From Pseudoduganella violaceinigra DSM 15887 (GTDB lineage: Bacteria > Pseudomonadota > Gammaproteobacteria > Burkholderiales > Burkholderiaceae_D): a stretch of 64,000 nucleotides of DNA. The notes below the pieces were generated by a model. The model ran no database searches, had not been told where the DNA came from, and worked only from the letters and a program-made list of their open reading frames with translations. Positions 52,245-62,413 of the stretch are shown here, one piece after another (position 1 is the stretch's first letter; every line of letters begins with the position of its first letter). The position numbers and the translations under genes are program-made. The DNA lies in the NCBI RefSeq assembly GCF_000425385.1, contig NZ_AUDI01000009.1, positions 186,001-250,000 on the forward strand, read 5' to 3'.

Positions 52245-52979
52245 TCACATTTTGATGCCGGTGTGTAAGGCGGCCACACCCGCAGTCAGGTTGTAATACT
52301 GCACGCGCTCCAGACCCGCCGCCTGCATCATGGTCTTCAGCGTTTCCTGGTCCGGGTGCATGCGGATGGATTCGGCCAGGTAGCGATAGCTCTCCGCATC
52401 GTTGGCCACTTTCTGGCCCATCCACGGCAGCACCGTGAAGGAATAAAAGTCATACGGTTTTTGCAGCAGCTGGTCCACTTTCGAGAACTCCAGCACCAGC
52501 AGCTTGCCGCCCGGCTTGAGCACACGGCGCATTTCAGAAAGAGCAACATCCTTGTGCGTCATATTGCGCAGGCCGAACGCCACGCTGACACGGTCAAAGT
52601 AGTTGTCCGGGAAGGGCAGCTTCTCCGCGTCGCAAATCAAGGTGGGGGTCACCAGGCCCTTATTCAAGAGACGGTCGCGGCCGACGCGCAGCATCGACTC
52701 ATTGATGTCGGTCAGCCAGACTTCGCCGGTCGACCCGGCCGCCTTGGCGAACGCCTTGGCCAGGTCGCCGGTACCGCCAGCGATATCGAGCACCTTCATG
52801 CCCGGGCGTACCGCCGCGTTAGCAATAGTGAAAGCCTTCCAGATGCGGTGCAGGCCAGCGGACATCAGGTCGTTCATGACGTCGTACTTGGCGGCGACGG
52901 AATGGAAGACCTTGGCGACTTCTTTGACTTTATCGTCTTCGTTGACGGTTTTATAACCGAAATGCGTGGTATTGGTCAT
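52245..52979 (-). CDS. ubiE: Ubiquinone/menaquinone C-methyltransferase
   Basis: A 244-residue SAM methyltransferase with UbiE signatures: [51 protein letters not shown], and [19 protein letters not shown]. It C-methylates the quinone ring. The start at 52979 is the usual [12 protein letters not shown] form. A TATAAT -10 lies on the minus strand at 53010-53005, 26 bp before the ATG, with a weak -35. Confidence 0.96.
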   Translation of the reverse strand: MTNTTHFGYKTVNEDDKVKEVAKVFHSVAAKYDVMNDLMSAGLHRIWKAFTIANAAVRPGMKVLDIAGGTGDLAKAFAKAAGSTGEVWLTDINESMLRVGRDRLLNKGLVTPTLICDAEKLPFPDNYFDRVSVAFGLRNMTHKDVALSEMRRVLKPGGKLLVLEFSKVDQLLQKPYDFYSFTVLPWMGQKVANDAESYRYLAESIRMHPDQETLKTMMQAAGLERVQYYNLTAGVAALHTGIKM

Positions 52980-53004
52980 TTTCAGGGTGCCTTGTAATTG
53001 CCGC

Positions 53005-53010
53005 ATTATA
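53005..53010 (-). promoter_or_regulatory. -10 element upstream of ubiE
   Basis: A consensus TATAAT on the minus strand lies 26 bp before the ubiE start. No good -35 hexamer is visible at 16-18 bp. Confidence 0.4.
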
Positions 53011-53112
53011 CATTTGTGGAGTGGCGCACAGATTTTGATGAAGCTTGTCAACCAGAATGCTCAACGAGTCGTTTTAAGGCTCAGACGATTTGTCGCACTT
53101 AGGAGATTTCAG

Positions 53113-53361
53113 ATGGAGCTTCAGCAAAAATTGCCCGCGGACATTTTTTTCCCGGATATCGACGAAGCCACCAAGCAGTTCATCGACGCCACCCGCGCCC
53201 AGTCGCGCGCCCTGGCCTCCGCTGAGCCGCACCCGATGACTTTTAACGTTGAGGCAATCCGCCGCTTGACTCCAGAAGCCCGCGCCGCCTTCCGCTACAT
53301 CTGGGAACGCGAGCAGCAGCGCTACGAAGAATTCCAGCGCCGCAAAATGATGGTCAACTGA
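53113..53361 (+). CDS. Small conserved-looking hypothetical protein (82 residues)
   Basis: A short hydrophilic, probably cytoplasmic protein with charged helices at the end (AAFRYIWEREQQRYEEFQRR). AGGAGATTTCAG gives a strong ribosome site for this ATG, so the longer upstream reading is not used. It stands alone between ubiE (divergent) and the DUF971 operon (convergent). No domain recognised. The following 225 bp to 53586 show nothing identifiable. Confidence 0.65.
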   Translation: MELQQKLPADIFFPDIDEATKQFIDATRAQSRALASAEPHPMTFNVEAIRRLTPEARAAFRYIWEREQQRYEEFQRRKMMVN

Positions 53362-53586
53362 GACTATTGCCAGGGCGATAACTCGCCGCCCGACTCTTGA
53401 TATATCCGACCGCAGGCATTCGGGCCCGGCGTAAAGCTGGCCCAATGCCCTGCAACATCGACCTCGACACTCCCCCTCTGCGCCCTGGCCTGGGAAAGTA
53501 GGAATCATTACTCGTCCTGCCCGACAATAAATAATTTCGCGACAAGGAGTTCATGCGCCAGCACCCGGAGCGGGACCGGGACTCAG

Positions 53587-54006
53587 TCAGTGCTGGTGGC
53601 CGCAGCCTTGCGCCTTGGCGCTGGCGCCGGGCAGGACGGTTCCGGGTTCGCGCCCAGCGTCGCCCGGGAAGCCGGCCGCTTCCAGGCGCTTCAGGTAGTC
53701 CGCCCAGTGGTGCTCCATGCGGGCGCCCAGGTCGTACAGGTATGCCCAGGTATACAGGCCGGAGTTATGGCCATCGTCGAAGGTCGGCTTGACCGCGTAG
53801 TTGCCGACCGGCTCGAGATTAGTCATGCCAACCTCGCGTTTGCCCACTTGCAGCACTTCCTGGCCCGGCCCGTGGCCCTTCACTTCCGCCGACGGCGAAT
53901 ACACGCGCAGCAGTTCGAAAGGAATATTGAAGCTCGCGCCATCGTCGAAAGCGATTTCGAGGTAGCGCGATTTGCTGTGGACGGTCAGGCCGGTAGGATT
54001 GCTCAT
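53587..54006 (-). CDS. DUF971-domain protein
   Basis: A 139-residue protein with the DUF971 / gamma-butyrobetaine-hydroxylase-N-like domain: VHSKSRYLEIAFDDGASFNI, FELLRVYSPSAEV and NYAVKPTFDDGHNSGLYTW. The His/Cys-rich end (QGCGHQH) might bind metal. The family is often linked with Fe-S assembly genes, without proven role. It is the last gene of the operon, overlapping the HIT gene by ATGA. Confidence 0.85.
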   Translation of the reverse strand: MSNPTGLTVHSKSRYLEIAFDDGASFNIPFELLRVYSPSAEVKGHGPGQEVLQVGKREVGMTNLEPVGNYAVKPTFDDGHNSGLYTWAYLYDLGARMEHHWADYLKRLEAAGFPGDAGREPGTVLPGASAKAQGCGHQH

Positions 54007-54437
54007 TTCAGTTTCTCGATAATCGCCGCCCGCAAGGCCGGCAGCAAAGCCGCACGCGCCGCGATCGCCGCTGCGTCGTGCTCGCGCTGCTTCGCGCCCC
54101 AGGTCGGGTTCGGGAAGTGCGCATCGTCAGTGTAGCGCGGGATGACGTGCCAGTGCACGTGCGGCGTCATATTGCCGAAGCTGGCCACATTGATCTTGTG
54201 CGGCGCCAGGGTCGCCCGCTGCGCTTCTTCAACCGCCCACACGGTGCGCATGACATGGTCGCGCTCCGCCGGCGCCAGGTCGGTCATCTCGCGCACATGC
54301 CCGTGCCATACCACGCGGGTGAAGCCGGGATAGCCCGGCTCGTCCACCAGGATCACCGCCAGGCGCGCATCGCGCCATACCAGCACCTCAGCCGGCGGCG
54401 CGGCCAGCAGCTTGCACAGGTCGCAATGCGTCGTCAT
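54003..54437 (-). CDS. HIT-family protein
   Basis: A 144-residue HIT protein. The histidine triad appears as [13 protein letters not shown], with a preceding INVASFGN segment, and CDLCKLLAA near the N-terminus. HIT proteins hydrolyse nucleotide conjugates such as AppppA or AMP-lysine; the substrate is not predictable here. It overlaps both neighbours by 4 bp, so the three genes form one tightly coupled operon. Confidence 0.87.
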   Translation of the reverse strand: MTTHCDLCKLLAAPPAEVLVWRDARLAVILVDEPGYPGFTRVVWHGHVREMTDLAPAERDHVMRTVWAVEEAQRATLAPHKINVASFGNMTPHVHWHVIPRYTDDAHFPNPTWGAKQREHDAAAIAARAALLPALRAAIIEKLK

Positions 54438-57400
54438 ACCAGCACCCTTTCAATGCCGCCGTCATTGGCGCGCGCCACGTAATCCACCAGCCAGTTGTCG
54501 CCCAGCTTGTGCTTGGCGATTTCGATCACGATGTAATCGGCGGTGGTGCCCGAATCGTCGTTGTAGCGCGTCAGCCCCTGCATGCAGGACGGGCAGGAGG
54601 TCAGGATCTTGACGTCGCCCTTGAAGCCGTCGGCACGCAGCTTGTCCGCGCCCGCCACCATTTCCTGCTCCTTGCGGAAGCGGACCTGGGTCGAGATATC
54701 CGGACGGGCCGCGGCGAAGGTCCCCGACTCGCCGCAGCAGCGGTCGTTCTTCTCGATCTTCACATTGTCCACGGTGGACACCAGAGCGTTCACGGTCTTC
54801 AGCGGATCCTGCTGCTTCATCGGCGTATGGCAAGGGTCGTGGTACATGTAGCGGGTCCCTTCCACGCCTTCCAGCTTGACGCCCTTCTCCAGCAGGAACT
54901 CGTGGATATCCATGATGCGGCAGCCCGGGAAGATCTTCTCGAACTCGTAGGTCGCCAGCTGGTCGTAGCAGGTGCCGCAGGACACCACCACGGTCTTGAT
55001 ATCCAGGTAGTTCAGCGTATTGGCCATGCGGTGGAAGAGGACGCGGTTGTCCGTCATCATCTTCTCGGCCTTGTCGTATTCGCCCGCGCCGCGCTGCGGA
55101 TAGCCGCAGCACAGGTAGCCCGGAGGCAGCACGGTCTGCACGCCCACTTCCCACAGCATGGCCTGCGTGGCCAGGCCGACCTGCGAGAACAGTCGCTCCG
55201 AACCGCAGCCCGGGAAGTAGAACACCGCCTCGGTATTGGCATTGGTCTTCTTCGGGTCGCGGATGATCGGGATCATCTTGTTGTCTTCGATGTCCAGCAG
55301 CGCGCGCGCGGTCTTCTTCGGCAGGTTGCCCGGCATCTTCTTGTTGACGAAGTGGATCACCTGCTCGCGCACGGCCGGCTTGCCGACCGTCGGCGGCGGC
55401 GCCTTGGTCTGCTTGCGCGCCACAGCCTTGAACACTTCGTGGCCCAGGCGCTGCGCCTTGTAGCCCCAGCCGATCATGGTCTGGCGCGTGGCCTGGATCG
55501 TGGCCGGATCCGATGCGTTCAGGAAGAACATGGCCGCGCGCTTGCCGGGATTGAAGGAGCGCTTGTCCATCTTGCGCAGCAGGTTACGCATATTCATCGA
55601 CACGTCGCCGAAGTCGATATTCACCGGGCACGGCGTGGCGCACTTGTGGCACACGGTGCAGTGGTCGCTGACATCCTCGAACTCTTCCCAGTGACGGATC
55701 GAGATGCCGCGGCGGGTCTGCTCTTCGTACAGGAAGGCTTCGATCAGCGCCGAGGTGGCGAGGATCTTGTCGCGCGGCGAATACAGCAGGTTGGCGCGCG
55801 GCACATGGGTCGAGCACACCGGTTTGCACTTGCCGCAGCGCAGGCAGTCTTTCACGCTGTTGGCGATGTCGCCGATATCGCTTTGCTGCATGATCAGCGA
55901 TTCGTGGCCCATCAGGCCGAAGGATGGCGTGTAGGCGTTCAGCAGGGTCGCTTCCATGCCCGGCAGGTTGAGCAGCTTGCCCTTGTTGAAGCGGCCTTCC
56001 GGGTCGACGCGTTTCTTGTACTCGCGGAATTCGCCGATCTCGTCTTCGGTCAGGAATTCCAGCTTGGTGATGCCGATGCCGTGCTCGCCCGAGATCACGC
56101 CGTTCAGCGAACGGGCCAGCTTCATGATGCGCGCCACGGCCTTGTGCGCGTCCTGCAGCATTTCGTAGTGGTCCGAGTTGACCGGCAGATTGGTGTGCAC
56201 ATTGCCGTCGCCCGCGTGCATGTGCAGCGCCACGAATACGCGGCCGTGCAGCACGCGCTTGTGGATCGCCTGCGCTTCGTCGAGGATCTGCTTGTAGGCG
56301 CCGCCGTTGAAGATCTGGCGCAGCTGGGCGCGGATTTCCTGCTTCCAGCTGATGCGCACGGTGCGGTCCTGCGCCACGTCGAACAGGGTCGCTTGCGGCT
56401 GGTGCTGCAGGCGCTCGTCCAGCGCGCCGGCCAGGTGATCCAGGCCCAGTGCCAGCAATTCTCCGCGCGCGTCGGCCAGCGGCTTGTCCAGGTTGGACAG
56501 GATAAAGGTCCAGCGCGCACGCACCTGGTCCACCAGGGCCAGCGCCTGCAACTGGCGGTCGCCCAGCATTTCCGCGTAGCCGACCTTGTCGTCGGTGGCA
56601 TCGTCGCTCTTGCCGATCGGGAGCTTGTCGGCGCCGAGGAATTCGCGCAGTTCTTGCGCCAGCTGCAGCTTGTTCTTGATCGACAGCTCGATGTTGATGC
56701 GCTCGATGCCGTCGGTGTACTCGCCCATGCGGTTCAGCGGGATTACCACGTCTTCATTGATTTTGAAGGCGTTGGTGTGCTTTGCAATCGCGGCGGTGCG
56801 GGCGCGGTCCAGCCAGAATTTCTTGCGTGCTTCCGGGCTCACAGCCACGAAGCCCTCGCCGACGCGGGTGTTCGCCAGGCGCACCACTTCCGATGCGGCC
56901 AGCGCCACGGCATCTTCGTCGTCGCCGACGATATCGCCGAACAGCGCCATCTTCGGCAGCACGCCGCGCTTCGATTTGGTGGCATAGCCGACGGCGCGCA
57001 GGTAGCGCTCGTCCAGGTGCTCCAGGCCGGCCAGGCGGATGGTCTTGAACTGTTCGCCCTGCGCCGGCAAGCCGTCCAGATAATCCTTGATCTCCACGAT
57101 CGACGGGATCGCATCGCGCGCCTGGCCGAAGAACTCGAGGCAGACGGTGCGGGTGAACTTCGGCATCTTGTGCAGGATCCAGCGCGCCGACGTGATCAGA
57201 CCGTCGGTCCCCTCTTTCTGCACACCCGGCAGGCCGGCCAGGAATTTGTCGGTGACGTCCTTGCCCAGGCCTTCCTTGCGGAACTTGCGGCCTTCGATTT
57301 CCAGGATCTCGGTCCTGAACGGTTCGCCTTTCGACTCTCCGCGGCCGTTCGGATGGGTCCATTCCAGCTTGAAGCGCGCCAGCGGCGTGTCGTGGATCTT

Positions 57401-58441
57401 GGACAGATTGTGCTCCAGGCGCGTGACTTCCAGCCAGTCGCCGTTCGGGTCCACCATGCGCCACGAGGCCAGGTTGTCCAGCGCGGTCCCCCACAGCACG
57501 GCCTTCTTGCCGCCCGCATTCATGGCGATATTGCCGCCGATGCAGGAAGCGTGCGCCGACGTAGGGTCGACCGCGAACACGAAGCCCGCCTTTTCGGCCG
57601 CTTCGCTGACCTTGTTGGTGATGACGCCCGCTTCCGAATGCACGGTCGCGTACTCGCGCTCCAGGCCCGGCAGCACCTTCATTTCGACGGCGCCCAGCTT
57701 GAGCAGCTTTTCGGTGTTGATCACGGCCGACAACGGCGTCAGCGGAATGGCGCCGCCGGTATAGCCGGTGCCGCCGCCGCGCGGGATGATGGTCAGGCCA
57801 AGTTCGATACAGCCTTTCACCAGGCCGGCCATTTCATCTTCGCTATCCGGGGTCAGCACCACGAACGGGTATTCAACACGCCAGTCGGTGGCATCGGTCA
57901 CGTGGCTGATGCGCTTCATGCCGTCGAAGCAGATATTGTGCTTCTCTGTGTATTTGCCCAGGACCTTCAACGTGCGCTTGCGCAGGTCGTAGGTCTGGCG
58001 GAATTCTTCGCCGAAGTCGGCCACCGCCTTGCTGGCGGCGCGCAGCAGCTTTTCCACGTTGCCGCTGCGCTTTTGCGTTTCCACATCTGCCGCGTCGACG
58101 GTGCTGCGGCGCTTGTCCACTTCCGACAGGCGGTGGTGCAGCGCGTCGATCAGGGCCTGGCGGCGCTTCGGGTTATCCAGCAGATCGTCCTGCAGGTAGG
58201 GATTGCGGCGCACCACCCAGATATCGCCCAGCACTTCGTACAGCATGCGTGCGGAGCGACCGGTCTGGCGCGACGCCCGCAATTCATCCAGCAGCACCCA
58301 GGATTCTTCGCCCAGCAGGCGGATCACAATTTCGCGATCGGAGAAGGAGGTGTAGTTATAAGGAATTTCCCGCAAGCGGGTGTGGGCGTGACCATCTGGC
58401 GATTCGGCGAGCAGTGCCTGGATTTGTGCTGGTGCGTTCAT
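54434..58441 (-). CDS. Giant FAD- and Fe-S-dependent oxidoreductase with N-terminal DUF3683 (D-2-hydroxyacid dehydrogenase type)
   Basis: A 1335-residue protein combining what are often separate subunits. DUF3683 lies at about 15-120 ([20 protein letters not shown]). An FAD-binding type 4 domain is at about 200-420 ([20 protein letters not shown]) and the FAD-oxidase C-terminal domain at about 560-830 ([27 protein letters not shown]). Two 4Fe-4S clusters follow at about 865-960 ([34 protein letters not shown]), then a CCG-type heterodisulfide-reductase-like region ([26 protein letters not shown]). It resembles lactate/glycolate and D-2-hydroxyglutarate dehydrogenases; the substrate is not certain. 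Overlap with the HIT gene by ATGA. Confidence 0.9.
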   Translation of the reverse strand: MNAPAQIQALLAESPDGHAHTRLREIPYNYTSFSDREIVIRLLGEESWVLLDELRASRQTGRSARMLYEVLGDIWVVRRNPYLQDDLLDNPKRRQALIDALHHRLSEVDKRRSTVDAADVETQKRSGNVEKLLRAASKAVADFGEEFRQTYDLRKRTLKVLGKYTEKHNICFDGMKRISHVTDATDWRVEYPFVVLTPDSEDEMAGLVKGCIELGLTIIPRGGGTGYTGGAIPLTPLSAVINTEKLLKLGAVEMKVLPGLEREYATVHSEAGVITNKVSEAAEKAGFVFAVDPTSAHASCIGGNIAMNAGGKKAVLWGTALDNLASWRMVDPNGDWLEVTRLEHNLSKIHDTPLARFKLEWTHPNGRGESKGEPFRTEILEIEGRKFRKEGLGKDVTDKFLAGLPGVQKEGTDGLITSARWILHKMPKFTRTVCLEFFGQARDAIPSIVEIKDYLDGLPAQGEQFKTIRLAGLEHLDERYLRAVGYATKSKRGVLPKMALFGDIVGDDEDAVALAASEVVRLANTRVGEGFVAVSPEARKKFWLDRARTAAIAKHTNAFKINEDVVIPLNRMGEYTDGIERINIELSIKNKLQLAQELREFLGADKLPIGKSDDATDDKVGYAEMLGDRQLQALALVDQVRARWTFILSNLDKPLADARGELLALGLDHLAGALDERLQHQPQATLFDVAQDRTVRISWKQEIRAQLRQIFNGGAYKQILDEAQAIHKRVLHGRVFVALHMHAGDGNVHTNLPVNSDHYEMLQDAHKAVARIMKLARSLNGVISGEHGIGITKLEFLTEDEIGEFREYKKRVDPEGRFNKGKLLNLPGMEATLLNAYTPSFGLMGHESLIMQQSDIGDIANSVKDCLRCGKCKPVCSTHVPRANLLYSPRDKILATSALIEAFLYEEQTRRGISIRHWEEFEDVSDHCTVCHKCATPCPVNIDFGDVSMNMRNLLRKMDKRSFNPGKRAAMFFLNASDPATIQATRQTMIGWGYKAQRLGHEVFKAVARKQTKAPPPTVGKPAVREQVIHFVNKKMPGNLPKKTARALLDIEDNKMIPIIRDPKKTNANTEAVFYFPGCGSERLFSQVGLATQAMLWEVGVQTVLPPGYLCCGYPQRGAGEYDKAEKMMTDNRVLFHRMANTLNYLDIKTVVVSCGTCYDQLATYEFEKIFPGCRIMDIHEFLLEKGVKLEGVEGTRYMYHDPCHTPMKQQDPLKTVNALVSTVDNVKIEKNDRCCGESGTFAAARPDISTQVRFRKEQEMVAGADKLRADGFKGDVKILTSCPSCMQGLTRYNDDSGTTADYIVIEIAKHKLGDNWLVDYVARANDGGIERVLV

Positions 58442-58663
58442 TATGCGTGGACGGGGGGGCTGACGCTAGGACAGAACATTCTATCTTATTGCGGCGCACA
58501 AGATGGAAACAGCCTTAGAGGGTGAGCGGGTTCCGTTAACGTCAATCAACAAAACATTATTTCGCCGAAAATAAGGCCAACCGTTGTTAGTTTGCGCGGA
58601 AAAGCCTGATCAAACCTGAAATTTTGCAGCACTGCTGCTATGCGGAATCTTTTGATCCCTCTC

Positions 58664-58692
58664 GCCCTGGGCGGGCATCACCCGCCCAGGGC
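58664..58692. other. Strong hairpin at the 3' end of yqaA, stop codon in the loop
   Basis: A perfect 12-bp stem (GCCCTGGGCGGG at 58664-58675 with its complement at 58681-58692) has a 5-nt loop that contains part of the TGA stop of yqaA (58678-58680). On the minus strand no T-run follows, so it is not a classical terminator; it may protect the 3' end of the mRNA. Confidence 0.5.
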
Positions 58693-59172
58693 GTGGGCCA
58701 GCGAGCGCCAGAACCCATCCGGTACATACAGCAACATTAACGTCATGCACAGGTAGCGCGCCAGCTTGCCGATTGCCATGTACATGGTGGCCGGCCAGAA
58801 GGGCAGCTTGAGCCAGCCGCCCAGCGTGCACAGGGGGTCGCCGATGCCCGGCACCCAGGACAGCAGCATGGTCTTGGCCCCGTGGTGGGCCAGCCAGCCG
58901 AACCAGCGGCTGGAGCGTTCCTTGGCAAAGGCGTTCTTGGCGTAGTACCCGAGCCAGTAGTCGACGACCCCGCCCAAGGTATTGCCCAGGGTGGCGACGG
59001 CAATGGCCGGCCAGAACAGTTCAGGATTGGCTTTGCAGACGGCGAAGACGGCGGGTTCCGAGCCCAGGGGCAATAGGGTGGCAGAGACGAAACTGATGAT
59101 AAAGAGCGAGGTCAGTCCCACTTCCGGCGCTGCCAGAAGGTTCAGCAGTCCGTGAATAGCGTTTTCAATCAT
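58678..59172 (-). CDS. YqaA-family DedA-like membrane protein
   Basis: A 164-residue membrane protein of the SNARE-associated/DedA superfamily, YqaA branch: FIISFVSATLLPLGSEPAVF, TLGNTLGGVVDYWLGYY and LLSWVPGIGDPLCTLGGWLK. Four to five membrane segments. DedA relatives help recycle lipid carriers or keep membrane potential. Single gene, divergent from ilvA. The 236 bp between it and the large oxidoreductase contain only the hairpin at 58664-58692. Confidence 0.87.
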   Translation of the reverse strand: MIENAIHGLLNLLAAPEVGLTSLFIISFVSATLLPLGSEPAVFAVCKANPELFWPAIAVATLGNTLGGVVDYWLGYYAKNAFAKERSSRWFGWLAHHGAKTMLLSWVPGIGDPLCTLGGWLKLPFWPATMYMAIGKLARYLCMTLMLLYVPDGFWRSLAHALGG

Positions 59173-59310
59173 GACTCAATTATAATCATCCATACCAAGC
59201 TTAAAGCACGTTAGACATCCTGCCACCCGCATACCCGCATGGCAGGCGTGCGCCCCCTTCGGTTACCCGCCGTTGACAGTCTTTGCACCAATCCTTTTCC
59301 TTTGCAAATC

Positions 59311-60843
59311 ATGACTATCGACTACCTGAAGAAAATCCTGACCTCCCGCGTCTACGACGTGGCCCATGAATCCCCGCTTGAACTGGCGCCCATTCTCTCG
59401 CAGCGGATCGGCAACCAGATTTACTTCAAGCGCGAAGACATGCAGGACGTCTTTAGCTTCAAGGTACGCGGCGCTTACAACAAGATGGCGAATCTGAGCG
59501 ACGCGCAATTGAAGCGCGGCGTCATTTGCGCCTCGGCCGGCAACCACGCGCAGGGCGTAGCCCTGTCCGCAGCCAGACTCGGTTGCCGCGCCCTCATCGT
59601 CATGCCGGCCACCACCCCGCTTCTGAAGATCGAATCCGTGCGCCGCCGCGGCGGCCAGAGCGTGGAAGTGGTGCTGCACGGCGAGTCCTATACCGATGCA
59701 TACAACCACGCCCTGCAGCTTGAAAAAGAGCAGAAGCTGACCTTCGTCCACCCCTTCGACGATCCGGAAGTGATCGCCGGCCAGGGCACGATTGCCATGG
59801 AAATCCTGCGCCAGCATTCGGGCCCGATCCACGCCATCTTCGTTCCGATCGGCGGCGGCGGCCTGATTGCCGGTGTCGCAACCTATGTGAAGCAGTTGCG
59901 CCCGGATATCAAGGTCATCGGCGTACAAACCATGGATTCGGACGCGATGGGCCGCTCGCTCAAGGCGGGCGAGCGCGTGACGCTGTCCGATGTCGGCCTG
60001 TTCGCCGACGGCACCGCGGTGCGCCTGGTGGGCGAAGAAACCTTCCGCCTGGCAAAGCAGTTTGTCGACGAGGTGATCGTGGTCGATACCGATGCGATCT
60101 GCGCCGCGATCAAGGATGTCTTCACCGATACGCGTTCCATCCTGGAGCCTTCCGGCGCGCTGGCCGTCGCCGGCGCCAAGGCTTATGTGGAGCGCGCGGA
60201 GATGGGCAAGTACCCGATTACGGGCGAGACGCTGGTGACCGTTTGCAGCGGCGCCAATATGAACTTCGACCGCCTGCGCTTTGTGGCGGAGCGCGCGGAG
60301 CTGGGCGAATCGCGCGAAGCCGTATTTGCGGTGACCATTCCGGAACAGCGCGGCAGCTTCAAGCGCTTCTGCAGCCTGGTGGGGCCGCGCAATGTGACCG
60401 AGTTCAACTACCGCATCAGCGACAAGGAGCAGGCCCACGTGTTCGTCGGCGTGCAGATTGCCGACCGCAGCGAGTCGTCGGCGATCGCGCGGCGTTTTGA
60501 GGAAAATGATTTCCGGACGCTGGACTTGACTCACGATGAATTGGCCAAGTCGCACCTGCGCCACCTGGTGGGCGGCAAGAGCGAGCTGGCGAAGGATGAG
60601 TTGCTGTACCGCTTTGAATTCCCCGAGCGCCCGGGGGCGCTGATGCGCTTCCTCGATTCGATGGAGCCGGAATGGAATATCTCCTTGTGCCACTACCGCT
60701 CGCAGGGCGGCGATGTGGGGCGGATCCTGATCGGCTTGCAGGTGCCGCCGCAGGATGCCGAGAAGTTCATGCAGTTCCTGACGACCTTGGGCTATCGCTA
60801 TTGGGATGAGTCGCAGAATCCGGTATATAAGCTGTTTCTTTAA
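59311..60843 (+). CDS. ilvA: Threonine ammonia-lyase, biosynthetic
   Basis: A 510-residue PLP enzyme that turns threonine into 2-oxobutanoate for isoleucine synthesis. The PLP lysine is in VFSFKVRGAYNKM, the phosphate-binding loop is PIGGGGLIAGVATY, and two C-terminal ACT-like regulatory domains (about 335-510; FAVTIPEQRGSFKRFC, FEFPERPGALMRFL) indicate isoleucine feedback control, as in the long biosynthetic form. The start at MTIDYLKKIL is the usual one. A TATAAT occurs at 59181-59186. No leader peptide or attenuator is evident. Confidence 0.96.
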   Translation: MTIDYLKKILTSRVYDVAHESPLELAPILSQRIGNQIYFKREDMQDVFSFKVRGAYNKMANLSDAQLKRGVICASAGNHAQGVALSAARLGCRALIVMPATTPLLKIESVRRRGGQSVEVVLHGESYTDAYNHALQLEKEQKLTFVHPFDDPEVIAGQGTIAMEILRQHSGPIHAIFVPIGGGGLIAGVATYVKQLRPDIKVIGVQTMDSDAMGRSLKAGERVTLSDVGLFADGTAVRLVGEETFRLAKQFVDEVIVVDTDAICAAIKDVFTDTRSILEPSGALAVAGAKAYVERAEMGKYPITGETLVTVCSGANMNFDRLRFVAERAELGESREAVFAVTIPEQRGSFKRFCSLVGPRNVTEFNYRISDKEQAHVFVGVQIADRSESSAIARRFEENDFRTLDLTHDELAKSHLRHLVGGKSELAKDELLYRFEFPERPGALMRFLDSMEPEWNISLCHYRSQGGDVGRILIGLQVPPQDAEKFMQFLTTLGYRYWDESQNPVYKLFL

Positions 60844-60966
60844 AACCGGTAAACCAGGGCCGGACCCAAGGGTCTGACCCTGTCTGATCAACGGGCAACG
60901 GTGCTGGTCATGCGCTGTTGGGCAGCGCCGAGCCCCGCCGGGGCTGACCCCGAATGACCGGTTTTT
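60841..60966. repeat. Two facing copies of the palindromic repeat (copies 6 and 7)
   Basis: Copy 6 (60841-60883) reads TAAAACCGGTAAACCA, then GGGCCGGACCC-AA-GGGTCTGACCC, and includes the ilvA stop. Copy 7 (60966-60931, inverse) is shorter: AAAAACCGGTCATTC, then GGGGTCAGCCCC-GGC-GGGGCT. They face each other across 47 bp, as copies 3 and 4 do, and fill the ilvA-queF gap. Confidence 0.65.
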
Positions 60967-61003
60967 GTTAAACTGGCAGACTGTTTCGCAAATTACGTCC
61001 GCC

Positions 61004-61834
61004 ATGAACCTCCCAGAACACTCCCCCCTCGGCAAAACCTCCGCCTACCGCAGCGACTACGCGCCGGAACTTCTGTTCCCAATCCCGCGCCAGGGCAAGC
61101 GTGACGAGTTGGGCCTGCAAGGTACCCTGCCGTTCTTCGGCGTGGACATCTGGAACGGCTACGAGCTCTCCTGGCTGAACATGCGCGGCAAGCCGCAAGT
61201 GGCGGTGGCGCGCTTCACCATCCCCGCCGATTCGCCCAACTTGATCGAATCCAAATCTTTCAAGCTTTACCTCAATTCCTTCAACCAGACCCGATTGGCC
61301 GGCCCGGACGCCCTCAAAATCCTGCTGCAGCAGGATTTATCGGCCGCCGCCGGCGCCAGCGTGCATGTGACCCTGACCATGCAGGAAGATTTCGGTAAGC
61401 TGGCAATGGGGGAGCTGGAGGGCCAGCTGCTGGACCGCCTGGACATCGATGTCGACAACTATTCCCCGCAGCCGGAAACCCTGAAAGCCAATTTCGATGA
61501 ACTGCCAGTAGAGGAGACCCTCGTCTCGCATCTGCTGAAATCGAACTGCCTGGTGACCGGCCAGCCGGACTGGGGCAGCGTGCAGATCAGCTATTACGGT
61601 CCGCAGATCGACCAGGAGAGTTTGCTCAAGTACCTGATCGGTTTCCGGGAGCATAATGAGTTCCACGAGCAATGTGTGGAGCGCATCTTCACCGACATCC
61701 TGCACCAGTGCAAGCCTCAACATTTGACGGTCTATGCCCGCTATACCCGGAGGGGCGGACTGGATATCAATCCATGGCGCACCAATTTCACGAGTGCGCA
61801 GCGGCCATCGAATTTGCGCAACGCCCGCCAGTAA
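61004..61834 (+). CDS. queF: NADPH-dependent 7-cyano-7-deazaguanine reductase
   Basis: A 276-residue QueF of the long, proteobacterial (YqcD-type) form. It reduces preQ0 to preQ1 for queuosine in tRNA. Motifs are [14 protein letters not shown], the catalytic cysteine in [17 protein letters not shown], and the [17 protein letters not shown] region. The start ATG at 61004 is the first suitable one. No preQ1 riboswitch is visible upstream. It lies directly before ptsN, but a promoter separates them (61872-61899). Confidence 0.95.
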   Translation: MNLPEHSPLGKTSAYRSDYAPELLFPIPRQGKRDELGLQGTLPFFGVDIWNGYELSWLNMRGKPQVAVARFTIPADSPNLIESKSFKLYLNSFNQTRLAGPDALKILLQQDLSAAAGASVHVTLTMQEDFGKLAMGELEGQLLDRLDIDVDNYSPQPETLKANFDELPVEETLVSHLLKSNCLVTGQPDWGSVQISYYGPQIDQESLLKYLIGFREHNEFHEQCVERIFTDILHQCKPQHLTVYARYTRRGGLDINPWRTNFTSAQRPSNLRNARQ

Positions 61835-61871
61835 AGGATTTTCCATGTGGAAACATTGCATGAATTTCGAG

Positions 61872-61899
61872 TTACACAGCTGAGAAACAGGCCTATAAT
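61872..61899 (+). promoter_or_regulatory. Predicted promoter of the ptsN-hprK-rapZ operon
   Basis: TTACAC (61872-61877) and a consensus TATAAT (61894-61899) with a 16-bp spacer, 29 bp before the ptsN ATG. Confidence 0.55.
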
Positions 61900-61928
61900 G
61901 CGCTCGCACTAGCACATAATGTCGCGTC

Positions 61929-62411
61929 ATGAATAACCTGAGCAAAATCCTTTCGCTAGAGAACGTCCAGCTTGATCTGGAAGTCTCCAGCAAAAAGCGC
62001 GCTTTCGAGCAAGCCGGCCTCATCTTTGAGAACAACTGCGGCATTGCCCGATCCACCGTATCGGACAACCTGTTCGCGCGTGAACGGCTGGGCTCCACCG
62101 GCCTGGGTCACGGCGTGGCGGTGCCGCACGGGCGCATCAAGGGTTCCAAGAGCCTGAAGGCGCCGCTGGCCGCCTTCGTCCGCCTGGCCGAGCCGATTCC
62201 TTTCGAATCGCCGGACGGCAAACCGGTGAACCTGCTGTTTTTCCTGCTCATTCCCGACCACGTGACGCAGCAGCACCTCGAAATCCTGTCCGAGATCGCG
62301 GAAATGTTCTCGGACGACGCCTTCCGCCAGGCCCTGACGGAAGACCCGGACCCGAAGTCGGTCTACAGCCGCATCGTCAACTGGCAGCCTAGCCTGCAAG
62401 CGGCGGGTTGA
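61929..62411 (+). CDS. ptsN: PTS IIA-like nitrogen-regulatory protein (EIIA-Ntr)
   Basis: A 160-residue EIIA-Ntr of the nitrogen phosphotransferase system, which links carbon/nitrogen state to potassium and other regulation. The phosphorylated histidine is in [15 protein letters not shown]. Typical ends are [17 protein letters not shown] and a conserved [14 protein letters not shown] helix. It begins the conserved ptsN-hprK-rapZ cluster, but the usual upstream hpf and rpoN genes are not here; queF takes their place. Confidence 0.95.
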   Translation: MNNLSKILSLENVQLDLEVSSKKRAFEQAGLIFENNCGIARSTVSDNLFARERLGSTGLGHGVAVPHGRIKGSKSLKAPLAAFVRLAEPIPFESPDGKPVNLLFFLLIPDHVTQQHLEILSEIAEMFSDDAFRQALTEDPDPKSVYSRIVNWQPSLQAAG

Positions 62412-62413
62412 AC

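Noticed and set aside
54509..58525. Plus-strand frame of over 1300 codons opposite the giant oxidoreductase
   Set aside because: Antisense shadow caused by strong third-position GC bias; the opposite strand encodes all recognisable domains.
60884..61003. Possible preQ1 riboswitch before queF
   Set aside because: The region is filled by two facing palindromic repeats; no preQ1 aptamer-like pairing was seen.
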